A DNA stretch of 64,000 nucleotides from Firmicutes bacterium UBA1702 (lineage in GTDB: Bacteria > Bacillota > Clostridia > Peptostreptococcales > Anaerovoracaceae): positions 58,027-122,026 of the forward strand of contig DCJK01000022.1 in assembly GCA_002320005.1 (NCBI GenBank). Reading direction: 5' to 3'. The translations under genes and the position numbers were made by a program. Positions 14,941 through 22,567 of this stretch are shown in pieces (position 1 is the first letter of the stretch; every line of letters begins with the position of its first letter). The notes under the pieces were generated by a model that was given only the letters and a program-made list of their open reading frames with translations, was not told the origin of the DNA and did not search any database.

Positions 14941-16476
14941 ATGGAAAGATATATTTTATCCCATGACATGGGCACCAGTTCGGATAAAGCGGTTCTGGTA
15001 GACTATAAAGGCAGCATCAAAGCCACGGCAGTGGAGCCATATCCTACGTACTACCCTAATCCGGCCTGGGTGGAGCAGGATCCGGAGGATTACTGGAAGG
15101 CTGCAGCTCAGAGCAGCAGAGCTATAATAGACAAAACCGGTATATCACCTGAACAGATAGGGGCAGTCGTCTTTTCCACTCAGGCGCAAGGGGTAATTCC
15201 TGTGGACGAAAAGGGAAAAGCGCTGTATAATAACATAACATGGGTAGATGGAAGAGCACAGAAGCAGGCTGACTCCATAATGCGGAAGCTGGGAGGAAAG
15301 AAACTATTTACCATGGTGGCAGGGACACCTGTTATGGGAAAGGATTGTATCCCGAAAATAATATGGCTTAAGGAAGAAAGACCTGAAATATACGAAAAAA
15401 CTTTCAAAATTCTTGATGTGAACGGATATCTGAAGTTCAGGTGTACGGGCAGAATGGTAACAGAACTCTCAGGCGCTTCATCTTATGGTCTGGATCTGAA
15501 AAAGAAGGACTGGCTGAGTGTAATGAAGCTTGCCGGAGTGGATATGAAGAAACTTCCTCCTCTGGTGGCCAGCACGGATATAGTGGGAGGCCTTACAGCG
15601 GAAGCGGCAGAAGAAATGGGACTGTGTCCGGGAACACCGGTAATGGGAGGATGTGATGATGTTCAGGCGGCGGCAGTAGGATCCGGAATGTGTGAAGACG
15701 GTGATATACATATATATCTGGGAACTTCCGCATGGGTAGCTGCAGCCAGCAGGACAGCAGATAAATTCATGCATGGCGCAGCAGCCATTCAGAGCGCTGA
15801 TAAGGAGATGAACCTTATAGCGGGGATAACCGAGTCTGCAGGAGCTAATATCCAGTGGCTCCAGGAGCAGTTCTTTGCATCCGAAAAAGAAAAGTACGGA
15901 GATGAAATATTTTCATATATGGATGAGGTGATTAAAAAAATACCTCCGGGAAGTGATCATCTTGTATGTACTCCATGGATGCTGGGAGAACGCTGCCCGG
16001 TTTCATCCACTACCACGCGAGCAACCTTGTTTAATATAAGTATGGTTCATACCAGAGAACATCTTATGAGAGCCGTATATGAAGGTATAGGATATAATCT
16101 GAGGTGGATACTTGAAAATTATCAGGAGGACTATGGCTTTTCCTGCGACAATTTCAGAATAATAGGAGGCGGAGCCCTTGACGATGCCTGGATGCAGATA
16201 ATAGCAGATATTACGGGGAAGCATTTTTCCGTAGTAAAAGATCCCAGAAACGCCGGTGCTGTCGGAGCAGCCATCGTAGCCCTCATCGGCCTTGGAAAAC
16301 TGCCCGGATTCTGGTCCGCCAAGGATTTTGTTCAGGTGGAAAAAAGATATGCACCTGATCCCGCCAATGCAGAGATATATGATGAACTTTTCAGAGACTA
16401 CAAAAATATTTATGCTTCCCTGGAGGACGCTTACAAGAGTGCCAACGGAAGCAGATTCAAGGGGGAAGAAGAATGA
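14941..16476 (+). CDS. FGGY-family carbohydrate kinase
   Basis: 511-aa ATP-dependent sugar/polyol kinase. The N-terminal phosphate-binding loop is HDMGTSSDKAVLVD; the substrate region includes FSTQAQGVIPVD and ITWVDGRA; the C-terminal FGGY signature region is FRIIGGGALDDAWMQIIADITG. I start at the ATG at 14941 because AGGAGG is just upstream; a longer frame overlaps the aminotransferase end. It is closest in layout to xylulokinase and AI-2 kinase (LsrK)-type enzymes, but specificity cannot be read. The next gene starts in its stop codon. Confidence 0.87.
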   Translation: MERYILSHDMGTSSDKAVLVDYKGSIKATAVEPYPTYYPNPAWVEQDPEDYWKAAAQSSRAIIDKTGISPEQIGAVVFSTQAQGVIPVDEKGKALYNNITWVDGRAQKQADSIMRKLGGKKLFTMVAGTPVMGKDCIPKIIWLKEERPEIYEKTFKILDVNGYLKFRCTGRMVTELSGASSYGLDLKKKDWLSVMKLAGVDMKKLPPLVASTDIVGGLTAEAAEEMGLCPGTPVMGGCDDVQAAAVGSGMCEDGDIHIYLGTSAWVAAASRTADKFMHGAAAIQSADKEMNLIAGITESAGANIQWLQEQFFASEKEKYGDEIFSYMDEVIKKIPPGSDHLVCTPWMLGERCPVSSTTTRATLFNISMVHTREHLMRAVYEGIGYNLRWILENYQEDYGFSCDNFRIIGGGALDDAWMQIIADITGKHFSVVKDPRNAGAVGAAIVALIGLGKLPGFWSAKDFVQVEKRYAPDPANAEIYDELFRDYKNIYASLEDAYKSANGSRFKGEEE

Positions 16477-17117
16477 GTGAAGCTTACGAAGTGCTGAAAA
16501 AATATGCAAAGATGATGGCAGATCTTGACTATCCTGTGGGAAGCACGGCTAAAATAGTCATACAGACTTCAGGTGGAATATTTGCCACAAGAGACGGGGC
16601 GGATTTTTCTCAGCTGGCACATGAGGATGTACAGAAACTGGAAATGGAAAGACTTCCTCTGCCTAAGGCAGATATGAGGGCGATGGTATATTCTTCAACA
16701 CCTTATTGCAGCAGATGCCTTCGGGAGGCAAAGCCTTTCAGGGCAAGCCTTGATGACATGGCTCAGATAATAGGCCCTGAGGTCTATATTGTAGATGGCA
16801 GATCCAAAAATAAGGATAAGGCCATAGGAAAGTCCTTTAAAAAGGCGTTAAAAAACAGCGTAGGATGCTTTGTGCTGACGGGCATAGATTCCAAAGGAAA
16901 TGGTCACGGGTATACTCTTACCATGGGAAGGACTCCATATGAGGCAGTGGTTGCAATGACAGTGCTGGAAAAATCAGCCGAAGTGATGTTTATGGCAGAA
17001 AAGCTGGGAGGGGCCAAGCCTCTTCCGCGCAGTGAAGCAATAATGATGCGTGCCGTATATAAAAAGAAATATTCAAAGGCCGAAGAAGAGATCAAAGCAC
17101 AGGAGGTGGAGCAGTAA
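16473..17117 (+). CDS. Class II aldolase-like protein lacking the metal site
   Basis: 214-aa protein that aligns along its length with the aldolase encoded immediately downstream (start of the domain, then the MVYSSTPYCSR region opposite HTHSKYACV, then AVVAMTVLEKSAEVMF opposite AEAFENCVKIEENGK). The two zinc-binding histidines of the HTH motif are replaced (YSS), and the NHG motif is changed. It is therefore probably a pseudo-aldolase, perhaps a regulatory or scaffolding subunit. It overlaps the kinase gene by 4 bp and touches the aldolase gene. Confidence 0.7.
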   Translation: MSEAYEVLKKYAKMMADLDYPVGSTAKIVIQTSGGIFATRDGADFSQLAHEDVQKLEMERLPLPKADMRAMVYSSTPYCSRCLREAKPFRASLDDMAQIIGPEVYIVDGRSKNKDKAIGKSFKKALKNSVGCFVLTGIDSKGNGHGYTLTMGRTPYEAVVAMTVLEKSAEVMFMAEKLGGAKPLPRSEAIMMRAVYKKKYSKAEEEIKAQEVEQ

Positions 17118-17674
17118 TGGAGCACAGATTGAGAGAAGAAATGGCAGAATACGGCAGAAAGCTGGTGTCTTGCGGTCTGGTACAGGGAACCTGGGGCAAT
17201 ATTTCCGTGAGACTTGATGATAAATACATGCTTACCACACCTTCCGGACTTGATTATATGCGTCTCTCAGCAGAAGACATGGTTAAGGTGGAGATAGATT
17301 CACTGAAATATGAGGGGGAAAGAAAGCCAACCTCCGAGAAAGGTCTTCATGCCGCAATATATAAAAGAAGGCCTGATGCAGGTGCTGTGATTCATACACA
17401 CTCAAAATATGCCTGCGTATTTGCAGCGGCAGGAAAGGACATGCCGGTGCTGGACGAGTATCGTGAAAGCCTGGGTGATGTGATAAAAGTCGCAGCATAT
17501 GGACTTCCGGGAAGCAAGAAGCTGATGAATAACACTGCCGAAGCAGTGGGCACTTCCGCCGGTGCAATAATGGCTAACCACGGCATGGCTGCATGTGGAA
17601 AAAATCTGGCGGAGGCTTTTGAAAACTGCGTAAAAATAGAGGAAAACGGCAAAAAAGTTCTTGACAGAAAGTAG
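17117..17674 (+). CDS. Class II aldolase (L-fuculose-phosphate aldolase type)
   Basis: 185-aa zinc aldolase with GTWGNISVR (about 23-31), LTTPSGLDY, the zinc motif VIHTHSKYA (His92 and His94 region) and MANHGMAACG. It should cleave a phosphorylated ketose or aldose into dihydroxyacetone phosphate plus an aldehyde, fitting the FGGY kinase upstream. The ATG follows AGGAGGTG. The promoter of the infC operon begins inside its last codons. Confidence 0.87.
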   Translation: MEHRLREEMAEYGRKLVSCGLVQGTWGNISVRLDDKYMLTTPSGLDYMRLSAEDMVKVEIDSLKYEGERKPTSEKGLHAAIYKRRPDAGAVIHTHSKYACVFAAAGKDMPVLDEYRESLGDVIKVAAYGLPGSKKLMNNTAEAVGTSAGAIMANHGMAACGKNLAEAFENCVKIEENGKKVLDRK

Positions 17675-17690
17675 GTCCGGATGGTATATT
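17661..17690 (+). promoter_or_regulatory. Promoter of infC-rpmI-rplT
   Basis: TTGACA (17661-17666), 18-bp spacer, TATATT (17685-17690). The -35 lies in the final codons of the aldolase gene. The resulting leader is about 150 nt. Confidence 0.75.
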
Positions 17691-17696
17691 ATTCGA

Positions 17697-17849
17697 GTAT
17701 GAAGTAGAAGTTATCCGCTTCTCACCTGCCCGGTCATGAGCACCGGAACAGGTTAATAGAGTGTTTTGCGCATAGATTTTGCGTGCATATAGGCGGATAC
17801 TTCATGTATCCGCTTTATTTTTAGCGAAAAATCAGGAGGTGTAGGGACC
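17697..17849 (+). ncRNA. L20-type leader of the infC operon with attenuator
   Basis: The leader carries an AGAAG/CTTCT stem followed by CTCACCTG, a CCTGCCCGGT/ACCGGAACAGG hairpin, and then a perfect GCGGATAC/GTATCCGC terminator with TTTATTTTT (17792-17822). This matches the Firmicute ribosomal-protein L20 leader, in which L20 mimics its 23S rRNA contact and triggers termination. The TATCCGC stretch near 17714 can pair with the terminator arm as an antiterminator. Confidence 0.75.
17792..17822 (+). terminator. Attenuator terminator in the infC leader
   Basis: GCGGATAC/GTATCCGC, 5-nt loop, then TTTATTTTT. Located upstream of the infC ribosome-binding site, so conditional. Confidence 0.85.
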
Positions 17850-18365
17850 ATTAGCAAGGAAAATCTCATCAACGAGGAAATTCGTGACAAGGAAGTAAGA
17901 GTAATCGACACTGACGGAACAATGCTTGGAGTAATGCCCATTGAGAAAGCCATGGATCTGGCCAATGAGAAAAAGCTTGACCTGGTGAACATTTCACCTA
18001 ATGCCAAGCCGCCGGTGTGCAAAATCCTTGATTACGGCAAGTATCGTTACGAGCTTCAAAAGAAAGAAAAAGAAGCCAAAAAGAAACAGAAGACCACACA
18101 GGTTAAGGAAATCAGGCTGAGCACTTTTATTGAAGAACATGATATTCAGGTAAAGGCAAAGACTGCATCCAAATTCCTCTCTGACGGTGACAAGGTTAAG
18201 GTAGGCCTCAGATTCAGAGGAAGAGAAAGAGATTATGCAGCCAAGGGAATGGATGTTATGAAGGCTTTTGCAGAAGCAGTTGCTGATGTGGGAGTCATCG
18301 AAAAGAAACCTGTATTCGAGGGTCGCAGCTTGACTATGGTTCTGGGACCTAAAACAGACAAATAA
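17850..18365 (+). CDS. infC: Translation initiation factor IF-3 (AUU start)
   Basis: 171-aa IF-3. I place the start at the ATT codon at 17850, nine bases after AGGAGGTG: the reading frame then begins (M)SKENLINEEIRDKEVRVIDTDG, exactly the conserved IF-3 N-terminus. The first in-frame ATG (17922) would delete 24 conserved residues. AUU initiation is the known device by which IF-3 represses its own translation. The N domain (about 1-75), lysine-rich linker (KKEKEAKKKQK) and C domain are complete. It is followed by rpmI and rplT. Confidence 0.96.
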   Translation: MSKENLINEEIRDKEVRVIDTDGTMLGVMPIEKAMDLANEKKLDLVNISPNAKPPVCKILDYGKYRYELQKKEKEAKKKQKTTQVKEIRLSTFIEEHDIQVKAKTASKFLSDGDKVKVGLRFRGRERDYAAKGMDVMKAFAEAVADVGVIEKKPVFEGRSLTMVLGPKTDK

Positions 18366-18396
18366 ATTTCATTGGAAATAGGAGGAAACAATCATC

Positions 18397-18597
18397 ATGG
18401 CAAAAAATAAGATGAAATCCCACAGAGGGGCATGCAAGAGAATGAAGCTTACAGGAAGCGGTAAGGTTAAGAGAAATAAGGCATACAAGAGCCACATTCT
18501 TACTAAGAAGGCAGCTAAGAGAAAAAGAGGCCTGAGAAAAGCTACTACTTTAACAAGTGCGGATCTGAAGAGAATGCTCAGATCAATGGCGAAATAA
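18397..18597 (+). CDS. rpmI: Ribosomal protein bL35
   Basis: 66-aa, very basic protein with the bL35 pattern KMKSHRGACKRMKLTGSGKVKR near the N-terminus. Component of the large ribosomal subunit. Second gene of the infC operon; AGGAGG precedes the start. Confidence 0.97.
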   Translation: MAKNKMKSHRGACKRMKLTGSGKVKRNKAYKSHILTKKAAKRKRGLRKATTLTSADLKRMLRSMAK

Positions 18598-18620
18598 TCG
18601 GAGTTTAGGAGGTAAGAAAG

Positions 18621-18977
18621 ATGGCAAGAGTTAAAAAAGGTGTTAACGCACACAAGAGACATAAAAAAATTCTGAAGCAGGCTAAAGGCTTCTATGGCGC
18701 AAAGAGCAAAGTGTTCAAGGCAGCTAATCCTGCAGTAATGAGATCTTTAAGATCTGCTTATGTAGGCAGAAAGCTCAAGAAGAGACAGTACAGACAGATG
18801 TGGATTGCAAGAATCAATGCAGCTGCAAGAATGAACGGACTGAGCTACAGCAAGCTTATGGATGGTCTTAAGAAATCCGGCATCGAAATCAACAGAAAGA
18901 TGCTTTCAGAAATGGCTATTCACGATGCTGCAGGTTTCGCAACTCTCTGCGAAACAGCTAAAAAGGCAGTAAAATAA
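18621..18977 (+). CDS. rplT: Ribosomal protein bL20
   Basis: 118-aa bL20 of normal length (MARVKKGVNAHKRHKKILKQ at the N-terminus, then RQMWIARINAAARMNGLSYS). It binds 23S rRNA early in assembly and is the expected autoregulator acting on the leader at 17697-17849. AGGAGG precedes the ATG, and a strong terminator follows. Confidence 0.97.
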   Translation: MARVKKGVNAHKRHKKILKQAKGFYGAKSKVFKAANPAVMRSLRSAYVGRKLKKRQYRQMWIARINAAARMNGLSYSKLMDGLKKSGIEINRKMLSEMAIHDAAGFATLCETAKKAVK

Positions 18978-18996
18978 TATAAGGCCGGAAAAATCC

Positions 18997-19030
18997 AATT
19001 CCCCGTTGACATATGACGGGGAATTTTTTT
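18997..19030 (+). terminator. Terminator of the infC operon
   Basis: AATTCCCCGT/ACGGGGAATT stem followed by seven T. A second hairpin (AAATCACC/GGTGATTT, 19050-19075) lies 20 bp on and may serve the opposing mscL transcript. The rest of the stretch to 19201 shows nothing convincing. Confidence 0.88.
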
Positions 19031-19201
19031 GGCGCAAATAGGTATGAGTAAATCACCGGTTCAACTGGTGATTTTTATGATGCTGTTTTGCGTATCTTTC
19101 TTAAATTGCCTGCAGGGTGGCGAAGAGTATCAGTCATAACTTTTTCGTTATATTCATACTCTGCCGTCAGTTTTTCCATACTTAGTTGAAAAAGCCCGGA
19201 T

Positions 19202-19609
19202 TTATTGCTGATTATTTTTGAGGAGATCTCTTATTTCAGTCAGAAGTCTGATGTCTTCGGAAGGCTCTTCAGGTACAGGTGCAGCCTCTTTTTCCTGTTC
19301 ATTGGCATCCTTCTTCTTTGCCAAGGAATTAAAAGCCTTCATTATTGAAAAGATTACCAGGGCTGTGAGAAGGAAGGTTATGACGGCCTGTATAAAGTTG
19401 CCTATCATAATCTGTGAATCGCCGACGGTTATCGCTATGCCGGTGAAATCTATTCCTCCTATTATAATGCCCAGAAACGGCGTGATCACGTCGCCTACCA
19501 GGGAAGATACTATTGCTGTGAAAGCACCGCCGATTATAATACCTACAGCCATGCTCATGACATCACCTTTAGAGATAAATTCTTTGAATTCTGATATGAA
19601 TTTTTTCAT
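19202..19609 (-). CDS. mscL: Large-conductance mechanosensitive channel MscL
   Basis: 135-aa protein with the MscL N-terminus (FKEFISKGDVMSMAVGIIIGGAF), TM1 (about 18-45), a periplasmic loop containing IDFTGIAITVG, TM2 (about 70-92) and a charged C-terminal helix (LLTEIRDLL). It releases solutes on hypo-osmotic shock. AAGGAG precedes the ATG. maf lies 17 bp upstream, likely co-transcribed. Confidence 0.95.
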   Translation of the reverse strand: MKKFISEFKEFISKGDVMSMAVGIIIGGAFTAIVSSLVGDVITPFLGIIIGGIDFTGIAITVGDSQIMIGNFIQAVITFLLTALVIFSIMKAFNSLAKKKDANEQEKEAAPVPEEPSEDIRLLTEIRDLLKNNQQ

Positions 19610-19626
19610 TTTCTGCTCCTTTTGTA

Positions 19627-20199
19627 CTAAAAATTTCTGAGTTCCGAGGTAATTCTGTCCCAGGGAAAGCCTACTACATTATCATAGTCGCCCTCGATTT
19701 TTTCTATATAACGCGAAAAATATCCTTGAATAGCGTATCCTCCGGCTTTGTCGTAAGCCTCGTCCGTGTGAAGATATTCTGCAAGTTCCCCATCACTGTA
19801 GTTTTTGAAAAATACCCTTGTGGTTTCTGCAAAGACTTTGGCGTTCTGATGCCCCGCTTCTGAGAGGGCAACACCGGTGATGACCAGATGAGATGTGCCG
19901 CGCAGATCCGAGAGCATGGAAAAAGCTTCGTCAAAAGAAGATGGTTTACCCATGATGACATCTTTATATACCACAGTGTCAGCTGCGATTATTATACTGC
20001 CATCCTCGATTTCATAGGTCTCCTGCGCAGCCTGAGCTTTTTTTAGGGCAAGAAACATCACTGCATCGGCAGGGCCACCAGCAGCAGGCATGTGCTCGTC
20101 TATATCTGCCGGACATACTCTTGGTATGATTCCGTGAGCATGCATCATTTCGATTCGCCTTGGGGAACCTGACGCAAGGACGTATTTTCTGTTTTCCAT
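19627..20199 (-). CDS. maf: Maf-family nucleoside triphosphate pyrophosphatase
   Basis: 190-aa protein with the Maf signature LASGSPRR near the N-terminus, AADTVVY and the GKP motif. Maf proteins hydrolyse dTTP/UTP or modified nucleotides and are tied to division arrest. AGGAGG precedes the start. Co-directional with mscL. Confidence 0.94.
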   Translation of the reverse strand: MENRKYVLASGSPRRIEMMHAHGIIPRVCPADIDEHMPAAGGPADAVMFLALKKAQAAQETYEIEDGSIIIAADTVVYKDVIMGKPSSFDEAFSMLSDLRGTSHLVITGVALSEAGHQNAKVFAETTRVFFKNYSDGELAEYLHTDEAYDKAGGYAIQGYFSRYIEKIEGDYDNVVGFPWDRITSELRNF

Positions 20200-20239
20200 T
20201 GAGAAACGCCTCCTGAAATTTATGCTGTTATATATTATT

Positions 20240-20267
20240 GCATATTTTTATGAAAATGGAAATACTA
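20240..20267 (+). promoter_or_regulatory. Possible sigma-G promoter of the spoVA genes
   Basis: GCATA (20240-20244) and AATACTA (20261-20267) resemble sigma-G elements (GHATR and CATWHTA) with a 16-bp spacer, about 30 bp before spoVAC. No sigma-A consensus is visible. Expression in the forespore is inferred from the genes. Confidence 0.4.
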
Positions 20268-20295
20268 AAAAAGAAAAGCGGAAGGAGATGCAAAA

Positions 20296-20751
20296 ATGGA
20301 AGGTGAAAAAAAGGAAATTGCCAAGGCCTATGAAAAGTATGCCAGACAGTTTACGCCAAAGCCTGATTATCTTGGGAACAGCATTAAAGCCTTTCTTGTC
20401 GGCGGGGTGATATGCACCGTGTCTCTTTGGTTTCAGAACAGACTGACAGCCGGCGGAATGACGGAAAAAGATGCAGGAATATTTGTCACGATTGCACTTG
20501 TTGCAGCTGCACAGCTGCTCACCGGGCTGGGTGTCTTTGATGTTATTGCAAAGTTTGCAGGAGCCGGAGTGATAGTTCCCATAACCGGTTTTGCTAATTC
20601 CATGGTGGCTCCCGCGCTGGAATATAAAAAAGAAGGTCCGGTTCTGGGAGTAGGAGCAAAGATGTTCAGTGTGGCAGGTCCGGTTCTGGTATGCGGGATA
20701 AGCAGCGCCGTTGCCGTAGGTATTATTTACTGGCTTGCAGGCAGATTCTGA
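20296..20751 (+). CDS. spoVAC: Stage V sporulation protein AC
   Basis: 151-aa membrane protein (GGVICTVSLWF, a hydrophobic core, FANSMVAPALEYKKEGPVLGVGAKMF). SpoVAC is a mechanosensitive channel in the spore inner membrane used for dipicolinic acid uptake and release. AAGGAG precedes the ATG. First of three spoVA genes; spoVAA, AB and AF are not here, matching the reduced AC-AD-AE set usual in Clostridia. Confidence 0.95.
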   Translation: MEGEKKEIAKAYEKYARQFTPKPDYLGNSIKAFLVGGVICTVSLWFQNRLTAGGMTEKDAGIFVTIALVAAAQLLTGLGVFDVIAKFAGAGVIVPITGFANSMVAPALEYKKEGPVLGVGAKMFSVAGPVLVCGISSAVAVGIIYWLAGRF

Positions 20752-20799
20752 TATGGGAAAATATGACATAGCGAAAACACACGGGAAGGAAGGAGAACG

Positions 20800-21840
20800 A
20801 TGATACGGAAAAAAATAGGCAGACAGAGTGTGGTTTTCACGGAAAGCCCCTGTATTACGGGACGAGGAAATGTAGCAGGTGAAAAGGAAGGAAAAGGACC
20901 TCTGGGAGAATGTTTTGATATTGTGCTGAAGGATGACATGTATGGTGAAAAATCCTGGGAAAAGGCTGAAAGCAAGATGCTTAAGGAGGCAATGCTTAAA
21001 GCTGCCGCCAGAGCAGGGAAAACACCTGAGGATATTGACGTGATGCTGAGCGGAGATCTTCTCAACCAGCTTATGTCTTCATCTTTTACGGCAAGAGATA
21101 CACACATACCTTTTCTGGGTCTGTACGGCGCCTGCTCAACAATGACGGAGTCATTGCTGATAGCCTCCGTCCTGGTAGACGGAGGCTATGCACGCCATGT
21201 GCTGGCAGGCGCCTCCAGTCATTTCTGCACTGCCGAAAGACAGTTCAGAATGCCGGTGGAGCATGGGAACCAGAGGCCGCCGTCAGCACAGTGGACAGCA
21301 ACGGCGGCAGGAGCCGTGGTAGTTTCTGCAGGGGAGGCAGCAAATCTCTCCCTGAAGTCAAGAGTATATGCAGAGTCTGCGACGATAGGAAGAGTAATTG
21401 ATGCAGGAATCAAGGATGCAAATCAGATGGGAGCCGCCATGGCTCCTGCCGCGGTGGATACACTGCTGAACCATCTGGAGGATACAGGCCGCAGTCTGGA
21501 TTATTATGACATGGTGGTCACAGGCGATCTGGGATATATAGGCAAAGATATAATGATGGATCTGCTGGCAGATGCAGGGCTGAATAAAAAAATGATTTTT
21601 ACGCATTATGATGACTGTGGCACCATGCTATTCTCAAAGTCTCAGGACGTTCACGGCGGTGCCAGCGGATGCGGGTGTTCGGCAGCAGTATTTACCGGGC
21701 ATCTGCTTAAGCAGATGGAGCAGGGCAAGATAAAAAAACTGCTGCTTATGTCCACCGGAGCGCTGCTTTCCACTATTTCACCTTTTCAGGGGGAAAGCAT
21801 CCCGGGCATTGCTCATGCAGTAAGTCTGGAGGTGAGATGA
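20800..21840 (+). CDS. spoVAD: Stage V sporulation protein AD
   Basis: 346-aa soluble protein with a thiolase-like fold (GLYGACSTMTESLLIASVLVDGG, HFCTAERQFRMPVE). SpoVAD binds dipicolinic acid on the forespore membrane. AAGGAGG precedes the start, and the gene overlaps spoVAE. Confidence 0.96.
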   Translation: MIRKKIGRQSVVFTESPCITGRGNVAGEKEGKGPLGECFDIVLKDDMYGEKSWEKAESKMLKEAMLKAAARAGKTPEDIDVMLSGDLLNQLMSSSFTARDTHIPFLGLYGACSTMTESLLIASVLVDGGYARHVLAGASSHFCTAERQFRMPVEHGNQRPPSAQWTATAAGAVVVSAGEAANLSLKSRVYAESATIGRVIDAGIKDANQMGAAMAPAAVDTLLNHLEDTGRSLDYYDMVVTGDLGYIGKDIMMDLLADAGLNKKMIFTHYDDCGTMLFSKSQDVHGGASGCGCSAAVFTGHLLKQMEQGKIKKLLLMSTGALLSTISPFQGESIPGIAHAVSLEVR

Positions 21841-22196
21841 TGGAATATTTTTGGGCATTTGTTACAGGCGGTGTGATATGTACCATAGGTCAGATACTGA
21901 TGGATACCACAAAACTTACTGCGCCGAGAATACTGGTTATTTTTGTGGTTTCAGGTGTCATTCTTCAGGCTCTGCATCTTTACCAGCCCATTGTTGATTT
22001 TGCCGGAAACGGCGCTACCGTTCCCCTGCCGGGATTCGGATACAGCCTGGCAAAAGGAGCCATGGAAGGAGCAGAAAAGGGATTTCTGGCGGCCATAACA
22101 GGTCCGCTGAAATCAACAGCCGCCGGAATCGGCACGGCGCTGACCTTTGGATATCTGATTTCATTGATTTTTACTCCCAAATCCCCTAAAAGGTAA
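21837..22196 (+). CDS. spoVAE: Stage V sporulation protein AE
   Basis: 119-aa membrane protein (FVTGGVICTIGQILMDTTKLTAPRIL, then GNGATVPLPGFGYSLAKG). Works with SpoVAC/AD in DPA transport. The frame begins ATGATG overlapping the spoVAD stop; the second ATG (21840) is better spaced from GGAGGTGA. Confidence 0.94.
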   Translation: MMEYFWAFVTGGVICTIGQILMDTTKLTAPRILVIFVVSGVILQALHLYQPIVDFAGNGATVPLPGFGYSLAKGAMEGAEKGFLAAITGPLKSTAAGIGTALTFGYLISLIFTPKSPKR

Positions 22197-22206
22197 ATGT
22201 AAATAA

Positions 22207-22240
22207 TTGACAGTCATCCGGTTTTATGGTAAAATTTACC
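22207..22240 (+). promoter_or_regulatory. Promoter with operator-like palindrome for the 34-aa peptide
   Basis: TTGACA (22207-22212), 17-bp spacer, TAAAAT (22230-22235). TGGTAAA-A-TTTACCA is a perfect palindrome centred on the -10, a typical place for a repressor site. Confidence 0.65.
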
Positions 22241-22266
22241 ACAAAACACGGGAGGAATAGCAGAAA

Positions 22267-22371
22267 ATGGAGAGAACTCTTATATATGCCATAGCCTTTG
22301 CTGATATTCTGTTAGCATTTGTGATTATTTACGGGAGAAATTCGCCTTTCAGAGGCAGAAAGAGAAAATAG
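22267..22371 (+). CDS. 34-residue single-span membrane peptide, unknown function
   Basis: ATG with GGAGG 11 bp upstream opens a 34-codon frame. The peptide has a charged N-terminus (MER), a hydrophobic span (about residues 5-22, LIYAIAFADILLAFVIIYG) and a basic tail (RGRKRK), so it should cross the membrane with its C-terminus inside. It has its own consensus promoter and its own terminator, which argues that it is real. I do not recognise a family. Position after the spoVA genes and before an LCP gene gives no firm role; a toxin-like or regulatory membrane peptide is possible. Confidence 0.6.
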   Translation: MERTLIYAIAFADILLAFVIIYGRNSPFRGRKRK

Positions 22372-22414
22372 CGGGAAGGCATTAAGCAAGTGCCCTTTCG
22401 TTATTTCATATACA

Positions 22415-22465
22415 GAGGATGCTGAAGGACAGCCGCGGATTGTTCTCAGCATCCTTCTTTACTTT
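22415..22465 (+). terminator. Terminator after the 34-aa peptide gene
   Basis: GGATGCTGA/TCAGCATCC extended by GGACA/TGTTC, then TTCTTTACTTT. Confidence 0.75.
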
Positions 22466-22494
22466 CCGGCATTTCTGTCCGGCACACCTGTATA

Positions 22495-22523
22495 TTTACA
22501 AACTTTGTGAAGTGTGGTAAACT
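22495..22523 (+). promoter_or_regulatory. Promoter of the LCP gene
   Basis: TTTACA (22495-22500), 17-bp spacer, TAAACT (22518-22523), with a TG at the extended -10 position. Confidence 0.65.
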
Positions 22524-22567
22524 AAATGTCCGAGTAAATGGAAGGTTAAGGGGAAAAGGAGAAAAAA

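Noticed and set aside
19075..19179. 34-codon frame on the minus strand between rplT and mscL
   Set aside because: No ribosome-binding site or promoter and no recognisable product; unlike the 22267 peptide it has no independent support.
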